NCBI RefSeq assembly: GCF_937949835.1
Contig: NZ_CALEDC010000128.1
Span: 1-7,440, forward strand
DNA: 7,440 bases
Direction of reading: 5' to 3'
Origin: an uncultured Campylobacter sp.
GTDB lineage: Bacteria; Campylobacterota; Campylobacteria; Campylobacterales; Campylobacteraceae
Shown here piece after piece: positions 1 to 5,087 of this stretch. Numbering within the stretch: the first letter of the stretch is position 1; the number at the start of each line of letters is the position of its first letter. The position numbers were made by a program, and so were the translations under genes. The notes beneath the pieces were generated by a model. That model was not told where the DNA came from. It worked only from the letters and a program-made list of their open reading frames with translations, and searched no databases.

Positions 1-182
1 CCCTGATAAATTACCATTGTAGAGTCCGTAGGTGTTTCAGACCTCAGGATTAAATGCTTTATTATAAATACTGCAGGCGCCGTGGATGCCGCATAGACGT
101 GCGAGTAAAAAAGTGGGATAGCCAGCCATAAAAACAATCTTGCAATTAAAATTTTAATTTGTCTTTTTGAAATTCCGCTCAA
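1..182 (-). CDS. Possible 5' part of an exported protein, no ATG start (partial, uncertain)
   Basis: One minus-strand frame is open from just after a TAG at 305-303 to the window edge, about 100 codons, which is long for DNA this AT-rich. It reads as a classic signal peptide: basic KRQIK, then a hydrophobic core containing LFLWLAIPLFYS, then VYAAS as a plausible cleavage site, followed by a mature part ending in MVIYQG at the edge. There is no in-frame ATG before the core. TTG codons at 206-204 and 182-180 are candidate starts, and I use the second; neither has a strong ribosome site. The family is not recognised. It could be a real gene with a TTG start, a decayed gene that lost its start, or chance. 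The next gene runs the opposite way, so its promoter lies inside the upstream part of this open frame. Confidence 0.3.
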   Translation of the reverse strand, partial: MSGISKRQIKILIARLFLWLAIPLFYSHVYAASTAPAVFIIKHLILRSETPTDSTMVIYQ

Positions 183-228
183 AGTTCCGTTTAGAATTTT
201 ATTCAAAAATTTTGCTTGGGATTTTGAT

Positions 229-261
229 AGGAATTTTGCAGGAATTTCGCCGGAAATTTCA
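229..261. repeat. Three imperfect 11-base tandem repeats
   Basis: AGGAATTTTGC (229-239), AGGAATTTCGC (240-250) and CGGAAATTTCA (251-261) follow each other directly and differ by one to three bases between neighbours. They lie about 40 bases upstream of the promoter of the Sel1 protein gene. No function is known. AT-rich Campylobacter gaps often drift into such strings, so this may be low complexity and not an operator. Confidence 0.4.
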
Positions 262-300
262 CAGCTATTATCAAAAATTAAAATTTTATCCCTCGCTTTT

Positions 301-309
301 TGCTATAAT
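301..309 (+). promoter_or_regulatory. Extended -10 promoter for the Sel1 repeat gene
   Basis: TGCTATAAT is a perfect TGn-TATAAT extended -10. A T-rich stretch precedes it (TTTTATCCCTCGCTTTT at 284-300) in place of a -35 box, the usual housekeeping promoter form in Campylobacter. Transcription would start near 316, giving a leader of about 20 bases with AAGGAG at 326-331, five bases before the ATG at 337. Confidence 0.75.
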
Positions 310-336
310 TATTTTTAAAATTTAAAAGGAGCAAAA

Positions 337-1032
337 ATGAAAATTTTAGCGTCGATTGCCGCGCTAATCGTAGCAGCCTACTTGCTCGCGCAGATATTTT
401 TCCCGCAGGCGGTCTCGTTTGTCGGATGCGGCATCGGTAGGGCTAATTCGTGCGAAGACTATGGAGCATATTTGCTTGAGGAGCGCGATTATGAGGCAGC
501 AAAAAAGCCGTTTGAAAAAGCTTGTGAAGCGGGGCTGGAAAATAGCTGTGCTATCGCGGGAGATTTATATTACGACGAGCAAAATTTATATAAAACTACG
601 AAAGATAAGGGCAAGTCCGCGCGGTTTTATTCCAAAGCGTGCGAGCTGGGAGCCGCCAAAGCTTGCTACAACGCCGCGATAATCTCTTATAAAAATGCGG
701 ATAAGAAAAATACGTTCGCTTTTTTTGCCAAATCATGCGATTTGGGATTAGGCGAGGGCTGCTTGAACGCTGCGGTCGCTAGCTACGAAGAAAAAGACTA
801 TCAGGGCGCTCTTAAGTTTTTCCTCAAATCTTGCGATGCTGCTTTGGCAGAGGGATGCCAAAGGGTTGGGCTAGCGTATTCAAAGAAGGAATTTGGCGAG
901 CCAGACCTGGATAAGGCGATGATCTACTACGACAAAGCCTGCAAGCTGGGAGCTGAGTTTAGCTGCAACGTAGTAGCCGCGATGAATAAAATAAATGCAA
1001 GCGAGGCTAATGCTACTAATGCGACTAAATAG
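337..1032 (+). CDS. Exported cysteine-rich Sel1-like repeat protein (Hcp-like)
   Basis: The 231-residue protein has an N-terminal hydrophobic segment (residues 3-22) acting as signal peptide or anchor, then tandem helical repeats of the Sel1/TPR class. Six cysteine pairs are all spaced C-x7-C: 31/39, 63/71, 102/110, 134/142, 166/174 and 202/210. Most sit in the phrase KACxxGxxxxC. This matches the Helicobacter cysteine-rich (Hcp) family, where each pair forms a disulphide within a repeat, so a periplasmic or surface location is expected. Such proteins serve as protein-binding scaffolds; some Hcps bind penicillin or provoke the host, but nothing here shows an enzyme activity. The C-terminal tail carries EANAT, a perfect bacterial N-glycosylation sequon. 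SFVGC at 27-31 resembles a poor lipobox, but Cys31 is better explained as the first half of a pair. The start is fixed by AAGGAG five bases upstream. It stands alone, with its own promoter and an opposing gene downstream. Confidence 0.9.
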   Translation: MKILASIAALIVAAYLLAQIFFPQAVSFVGCGIGRANSCEDYGAYLLEERDYEAAKKPFEKACEAGLENSCAIAGDLYYDEQNLYKTTKDKGKSARFYSKACELGAAKACYNAAIISYKNADKKNTFAFFAKSCDLGLGEGCLNAAVASYEEKDYQGALKFFLKSCDAALAEGCQRVGLAYSKKEFGEPDLDKAMIYYDKACKLGAEFSCNVVAAMNKINASEANATNATK

Positions 1033-1145
1033 ATAGTATGGCTAGCTAGATGATAATACGGCGAGATCGAAATTAACTTAGAAATTTGACGGAGCTTTAT
1101 GGGATTTTATGAAATTTTGTGGAATTTTATCTTTAAATTTTATTG

Positions 1146-1199
1146 CTGAAATTTCGCATATTGCGATAATATCGATAGATAGTGATTTTAAAATTTCAG
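1146..1199. repeat. Perfect 9-base inverted repeat with nested palindrome
   Basis: CTGAAATTT (1146-1154) and AAATTTCAG (1191-1199) are exact reverse complements separated by 36 bases. Inside the loop is a second perfect palindrome, CGATAATATCG (1164-1174). No T run follows on either strand, so it is a poor terminator. It lies just over 110 bases past the stop of the Sel1 gene and might be a protein-binding site or a chance product of the A+T-rich composition. Confidence 0.35.
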
Positions 1200-1405
1200 T
1201 ATTTTGGAAGTTTGGAATTTAATTTATGCTGTGGATTTTATTGACAGAATTTTAACTTATCATAGACTTATCCATCGCGATATAGGGATTTCATCATAAT
1301 CTTAGTGTATCCCTGAAAGAGAAAAAATTGCGCAAACTAGCGAGTAGCTATGCAATCACAGCTGATATGGCAAAAATATCCAAAAAAGATCGCACGAGGT
1401 AATCA

Positions 1406-1632
1406 ATCTGCGAAGTAAGTAAAATCAATTATCAAGTGGATGGAATCTATCAATAAACAAGTAAAATTATTCATCGCAAAGCAAGCAAAATCGATCTGTA
1501 AATGGGTAGATCAAGCTTAAAACTAACTCGAAGTAGCCTGTAAATAAGCTAAATTGCAAGCAAGATAAATTTTAAGTAGGCATATTGTAAGAAAGTAAAA
1601 TTTTAGATGGGGTAAGCAGGGTAAATCGATTT
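1406..1632. repeat. Degenerate dispersed repeats around AAGYAAGYAAAAT
   Basis: A core close to CRAAGYAAGYAAAATC recurs: GCGAAGTAAGTAAAATC (1410-1426), ACAAGTAAAATTA (near 1457-1469), GCAAAGCAAGCAAAATCG (1476-1493), GCAAGCAAGATAAATTTT (near 1556-1573), GTAAGAAAGTAAAATTTT (near 1587-1604) and GTAAGCAGGGTAAATCG (near 1612-1628). Spacing is irregular and copies differ at several bases, so this is neither a CRISPR array nor a clean tandem repeat. Phrases such as TCAA, GTAGATCAAG and TGTAAAT also recur between the copies, hinting at an older duplicated unit. Confidence 0.4.
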
Positions 1633-1667
1633 CAAATCACCGTAGAAGTTGGATGAGGATTTTAATT

Positions 1668-3056
1668 TTAAAGCCCCATTTTTCCGGGATTTAAGATGCC
1701 TTTTGGATCGAAAGCCCTTTTGATTGCGCGAAATAGCTCCATCTCTGCTGCGCTAAAAGCTAGTGGCATAAATTCTGCTTTGCTTAGCCCGATGCCGTGC
1801 TCGCCGCTGAGCGTACCGCCAAGATCAACTGCAGCTTTGAAAATTTCGGTGATTGCGTCATGTCCGCGTCGCACCTGAGCTTCGTCCTTTTTGTCGGCGA
1901 CCATGACGTTGGTGTGGACATTGCCGTCGCCCGTGTGCCCGAAGCAGGGCACGCGCACGCCGTATTTATCGCCGATGCGCGCGATACGGCGCAGTAGCTC
2001 GGGCAGTTGCGAGCGCGGGACGGTGATGTCCTCATTTAGCTTAAGCGTGCCGTAGATATTGATCGCCTGCGAGCAGTTGCGTCTCGCAAACCAAATGCCC
2101 GCACGCTCCTCTTCACTTTCTGCGATGCGGAAGTCGCTCGCGCCGTTTTGAACGAAAATTTCTTTTATGAGTGCGAGCTCCTTCAAAAGCACCGCTTCTA
2201 AATTGCCGTCTGTTTCGCAGATCAAAATCGCGCCCGCATCCCTCGGCAAGCCTTTGTGAAATTTCTCCTCGACCGCGGCTATGCACAGCGCGTCTAAAAA
2301 TTCCATCGCCACGGGCGTGATACCGGCTGCCATTGTCTTATACACGGCATTCATTGCTGCATCTACGCTAGGAAAAACGCCCATCGCGGTCTTTTTAAGC
2401 TTTGGCATTGGGATGAGCTTGAGCGTGATTTCGGTGATGACAGCAAGCGCACCTTCGCTTGCGATTAAAATTCCTGCCACGTTGAAGCCTGCGACATCTT
2501 TGATAGTGCGTTTGCCCGCTCGGATCACCTCGCCGTTAGGCAGTACCGCACGCAGTGCCATTACGTAGTCTTTGGTGATACCGTATTTTGCGGCGCGCAT
2601 GCCGCCGGAGTTTTCGGCGACATTGCCTCCTAGCGTGGAATAATCCTGGCTTGCGGGATCGGGCGGATAAAAAAGCCCGCGCGCTGCGGCTGCTTTTTGC
2701 AGATCGATATTTATGCAGCCGGGTTGGACTACGGCGAGTAGATTTTGCATGTCGATTTCTAGAATTTTATTCATATGTTTTTCAAATGCCAAAATCACTC
2801 CGCCGTTTGCGGCTAAAGATCCACCAGTAAAACCGCTACCTGCGCCTCTTGGAACTATGGGGATTAAATTTTCGTTGCAGAATTTTAAAATTTGACTGAC
2901 ATCGTCCTCACTTCGCGGGAAAAGCACGCCGTCCGGCAGACAGCGCCTTTTTGTCGCGTCGTAGCAGTATGCCGTGCGATGAGCCTCGTCAAAATAGGCA
3001 TTATCCGCGCCTAATAGATTTGTAAAAAATGCTCGCGCAGCGCTATTCGTCGCCAT
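1668..3056 (-). CDS. glcD: GlcD-type FAD-linked oxidase (glycolate or D-2-hydroxyacid dehydrogenase)
   Basis: The 462-residue protein oxidises a 2-hydroxyacid such as glycolate or D-lactate to the oxoacid using FAD. The N-terminal half is the FAD_binding_4 (PCMH) domain, with PRGAGSGFTGG at 69-79 for the cofactor and the GGNVAENSGGMRAAKYG stretch near 143-159. The C-terminal half is the FAD-oxidase C domain, with the metal- and substrate-site motif GHTGDGNVH at 373-381, SGEHGIG at 417-423 and DPKGILNPGK at 450-459. Length and motifs are full and normal. There is no signal peptide, so it should act in the cytoplasm or at the inner face of the membrane. Its ATG lies inside the last codons of the upstream gene (14-base overlap) with no good ribosome site of its own, so translation is probably coupled. 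GlcE and GlcF partners are not beside it. The precise substrate cannot be told from sequence; D-lactate is an equal candidate. Confidence 0.92.
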   Translation of the reverse strand: MATNSAARAFFTNLLGADNAYFDEAHRTAYCYDATKRRCLPDGVLFPRSEDDVSQILKFCNENLIPIVPRGAGSGFTGGSLAANGGVILAFEKHMNKILEIDMQNLLAVVQPGCINIDLQKAAAARGLFYPPDPASQDYSTLGGNVAENSGGMRAAKYGITKDYVMALRAVLPNGEVIRAGKRTIKDVAGFNVAGILIASEGALAVITEITLKLIPMPKLKKTAMGVFPSVDAAMNAVYKTMAAGITPVAMEFLDALCIAAVEEKFHKGLPRDAGAILICETDGNLEAVLLKELALIKEIFVQNGASDFRIAESEEERAGIWFARRNCSQAINIYGTLKLNEDITVPRSQLPELLRRIARIGDKYGVRVPCFGHTGDGNVHTNVMVADKKDEAQVRRGHDAITEIFKAAVDLGGTLSGEHGIGLSKAEFMPLAFSAAEMELFRAIKRAFDPKGILNPGKMGL

Positions 3057-3771
3057 CTAAGCCCAGCAAATAGCGGTAGTGTTTGTCGTAATCGCTGATC
3101 GGGCCATTAGTAAAGTCCCAAATGACGGTCTTTATCTCGCCTACGCGTGAGTAAAATGGCAGCTGATAATAAGCCACGCTGCCGCTAGCAAACGTACGCA
3201 AAGGCTTGAAGCTGCCGCAGTCGGCAAATACGCCTTGTTTATCCATCGCGATAAAAATCAGTCCGGCGCTATTTTGCGCGCAAATTTTACGAAAATCGTC
3301 GCGGCTAGGATTTGGCTTGTGGTTGTAGCTAAGATAGGCACCGCCAAGATCTGGGTGGATAAAATTTATATTTGGAAAAGCCTTGATAACCTGCTCGTAA
3401 ATTTCAGCGTTAGGCGCGACGATTATGGCGCGGTCATAGAGGAAATTTAAGATCACTTTATCGCCGCTTGAGGGTAAAATTTTAGGCAGTGGCAGCGCCT
3501 CTTGAGCTAACATATCAAAAACCTCAAATCGCACCTTTGCCTTGCCTGCGCTTTTTTGCGTCACGACTGCGCGCGCGATGATGGAGCTTGCGCCGCTACC
3601 GAAATTATGCATCACCACTCCGCTGCTACCTACGGCAATCGTAGGGCTATCTGTGATCTCGCCCGAACCATCCTTTACGCTAAGTAGGGTGGTTTCGTAT
3701 CGCGGCATGTTAAATTCCGCCCCTATCGCCGCGCTTAAAAATAGACCTAAAATAAGTAAAGCTTTTTTCAA
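3043..3771 (-). CDS. Exported PgbA N-terminal-domain-like protein, TTG start
   Basis: The 242-residue protein has a clean signal peptide (MKKALLILGLFLSAAIGA, cleaved near residue 18). The rest resembles, as I recall the family, the N-terminal domain of the Helicobacter plasminogen-binding protein PgbA: ITDSP at 39-43, GSSGVVMHNF at 48-57, FEVFDMLAQEALPLP at 82-96, GDKVILNFLYDRAIIVAPN at 103-121, FIHPDLGGAYL at 137-147 and the DDFRKICAQNSAGLIFI stretch near 158-174. The protein ends soon after this domain, so the Lys-rich tail linked to plasminogen binding in Helicobacter is absent; host binding should not be assumed. The start codon is TTG at 3771-3769, supported by AGGAG seven bases upstream and by the signal peptide beginning there. 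The gene overlaps the GlcD-like gene downstream by 14 bases, implying one transcript. Location is periplasm or outer membrane; the role is unknown. Confidence 0.85.
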   Translation of the reverse strand: MKKALLILGLFLSAAIGAEFNMPRYETTLLSVKDGSGEITDSPTIAVGSSGVVMHNFGSGASSIIARAVVTQKSAGKAKVRFEVFDMLAQEALPLPKILPSSGDKVILNFLYDRAIIVAPNAEIYEQVIKAFPNINFIHPDLGGAYLSYNHKPNPSRDDFRKICAQNSAGLIFIAMDKQGVFADCGSFKPLRTFASGSVAYYQLPFYSRVGEIKTVIWDFTNGPISDYDKHYRYLLGLDGDE

Positions 3772-3778
3772 AATTCTG

Positions 3779-3783
3779 CTCCT
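3779..3783 (-). promoter_or_regulatory. Ribosome binding site that fixes the TTG start
   Basis: On the minus strand AGGAG sits seven bases before the TTG at 3771-3769. No in-frame ATG lies nearby that would keep the signal peptide whole, so this site settles the start of the PgbA_N-like protein. Confidence 0.7.
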
Positions 3784-3800
3784 GAATAAAATTTCGGCTA

Positions 3801-3806
3801 ATTATA
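3801..3806 (-). promoter_or_regulatory. -10 box for the PgbA-like/glcD pair
   Basis: The minus strand reads TATGTATAATTAG, giving a perfect TATAAT about 30 bases before the TTG start. A T-containing stretch (GTTTTATG) precedes it. Transcription would begin near 3793-3795, with a leader of roughly 22 bases holding the AGGAG site. Confidence 0.6.
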
Positions 3807-3869
3807 CATAAAACTTTGAAATTAGCGATAAAATTCCGCGGTATTTACGAAATATAAGCGTTTTTTCGT

Positions 3870-3875
3870 TACAAT
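3870..3875 (+). promoter_or_regulatory. -10 box for the M23-mgtE-Nudix run
   Basis: TACAAT follows a T6 run (TTTTTTCGTTACAAT, 3861-3875), the T-rich plus -10 layout used by Campylobacter housekeeping promoters. The start would be near 3882, about 28 bases before the ATG at 3910. It lies about 65 bases from the opposing -10, so the two promoters share one short divergent region. Confidence 0.5.
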
Positions 3876-3909
3876 CCCGCCTTAAAATAATATTTCAAAG
3901 CGGTTTTAT

Positions 3910-5079
3910 ATGACTAGAATTTTTATATTGCTTTTTCTGTGGATAGGCGTAGTTTTTGCGAACAACCCCAGCGTAGAGAAGTTTGCCTGGCCCGATGGCG
4001 TGAGTCTGCTGCAGTTTATGGAAACTGCGGGCATTCCCGCGTCTGTATATTATGACCTGGATAAAGAGGATCAGGAGCTTGCCGCTGAGGTGCGAGCTGG
4101 CGTGGAGTGTCAAATTTTGCGTGATCCAGCAGGTCGCGTCTCCCAGCTGCTAATCCCTGTCAGTGAGGAGCTTCAGATCCACATATACCGCGATAAATTC
4201 GGCACTTTTAGATTCGTTTATACTCCGATAGTTTATGAGGAAAACAGCTACTCTTTAGGAATTCAGATCGAAAGCTCGCCCTATCAAGACATCATCAAAG
4301 CTACGGGCAATGCGGCTTTAGCGAATGAGTTTATGCTTGTTTTTAAAAATGAGGTAAATTTTAAAAAGCTGCAAAAGGGCGATCGGCTTGTGATTCTATA
4401 CGAGCAAAAAACGCGCCTTGGCAAGCCTTTTGGCGGAGTAAATATCACCGCAGGAATGATCGAGGAAAATAAAAAGCCCAAATCGCTATATTTTTTCGAT
4501 GATAAATACTACGACCGAAGCGGTAAAAAGGTCGAATCTTTTCTACTTATTACGCCGCTTGTTTATACTAGAATTTCATCGTATTTTACCCCCAAAAGAT
4601 TTCATCCGATTTTAAAGCGCTATCGCGCGCATCTAGGTGTGGATTATGCAGCTCCTAAAGGCACTAGGGTAAATGCAGCAGGAGCTGGCAAGATTAGCTT
4701 CGTAGGGCGTAAAAACGGCTACGGCAATACCGTAGAGATCAACCACGGAGGCGGTATCAGCACGCTTTATGCACATCTTAGTGGCTTTGCTAGCGGCACA
4801 AAAGCAGGCGTTAGCGTCAAGCAAGGCCAATTAATCGCCTACGTGGGCTCGACCGGGCTTAGTTCGGGACCGCATCTGCACTTCGGACTTTATAAAAATA
4901 AGCAGGCGATAGATCCGCTCAAGGTAGTCAAGATTGAAAAAACTAACGTTATAAGCGCTGAGGAGCTTAAATTTAAAGCCCTCGTCAAAGATATGGATGC
5001 CAGAATGGCTGCGGCTAAAGACGGCTCAAAAAACCCGGCTAAATTTGAAAACTACGAGTCGCTTATCACGATAAATTAA
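3910..5079 (+). CDS. M23 zinc endopeptidase, Csd3-like peptidoglycan hydrolase
   Basis: The 389-residue protein carries a signal peptide (MTRIFILLFLWIGVVFA, cleaved near residue 17) and acts on peptidoglycan in the periplasm. The N-terminal two thirds (about 20-215) match the layout of the regulatory domains in Helicobacter Csd3/HdpA. The C-terminal M23 (LytM) domain, about 220-340, has all the usual residues: H241 and D245 in HLGVDYA, H289 in YAHL, and H322/H324 in GPHLHFG. The RISSYF and FHPILKRYRAHLGVDYA stretches near 221-247 are very like Csd3. Family members trim cross-linked peptides (DD-endopeptidase, sometimes DD-carboxypeptidase) and help set helical cell shape. About 50 residues follow the domain and look disordered. 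The ribosome site is weak (AAAGCGG region), but the signal peptide supports this ATG. mgtE starts eight bases after the stop. The exact bond cut is inferred from family, not shown. Confidence 0.92.
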   Translation: MTRIFILLFLWIGVVFANNPSVEKFAWPDGVSLLQFMETAGIPASVYYDLDKEDQELAAEVRAGVECQILRDPAGRVSQLLIPVSEELQIHIYRDKFGTFRFVYTPIVYEENSYSLGIQIESSPYQDIIKATGNAALANEFMLVFKNEVNFKKLQKGDRLVILYEQKTRLGKPFGGVNITAGMIEENKKPKSLYFFDDKYYDRSGKKVESFLLITPLVYTRISSYFTPKRFHPILKRYRAHLGVDYAAPKGTRVNAAGAGKISFVGRKNGYGNTVEINHGGGISTLYAHLSGFASGTKAGVSVKQGQLIAYVGSTGLSSGPHLHFGLYKNKQAIDPLKVVKIEKTNVISAEELKFKALVKDMDARMAAAKDGSKNPAKFENYESLITIN

Positions 5080-5081
5080 GG
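5077..5081 (+). promoter_or_regulatory. mgtE ribosome binding site overlapping the upstream stop
   Basis: TAAGG includes the stop codon of the M23 gene and lies six bases before the mgtE ATG at 5088, so ribosomes ending the peptidase are placed at the mgtE start. This supports co-translation of the two genes. Confidence 0.6.
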
Positions 5082-5087
5082 CCAAAA

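Larger units (their letters stand above)
1033..1667. other. 635-base AT-rich gap between convergent genes, no gene found
   Basis: The stretch lies between the 3' ends of the Sel1 repeat gene (+) and the GlcD-like gene (-). It is full of stops and of ATTTTA-like strings. The longest frames I could read by eye are under 40 codons and lack a ribosome site. No tRNA fold is apparent, and there is no GC-rich hairpin followed by a T run, so neither flanking gene shows a clear intrinsic terminator. The left half holds a 9-base inverted repeat; the right half holds degenerate repeats, both listed separately. It may contain an untranslated RNA or the remains of lost genes, but nothing proves either. 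Confidence 0.6.

Noticed and set aside
37..129. A 30-codon ATG frame on the minus strand beginning MAGYPTF
   Set aside because: It is short, has no ribosome site, and lies in a different frame from the much longer signal-peptide-like frame covering the same bases.
1284..1314. AGGGAT/ATCCCT stem with a 19-base loop
   Set aside because: A six-base stem with no T run and a long loop is expected by chance in a gap this size; it is not a convincing terminator.
1286..1402. A 38-codon plus-strand frame with the phrase SLKEKKLRKLASSYA
   Set aside because: It looks protein-like and helical, but has no start codon with a ribosome site at its beginning, and the only ATG leaves about a dozen residues. 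Kept only as a possible gene relic.
1406..1632. Possible CRISPR array
   Set aside because: Repeat copies are short, diverged and irregularly spaced, and no cas gene is near.
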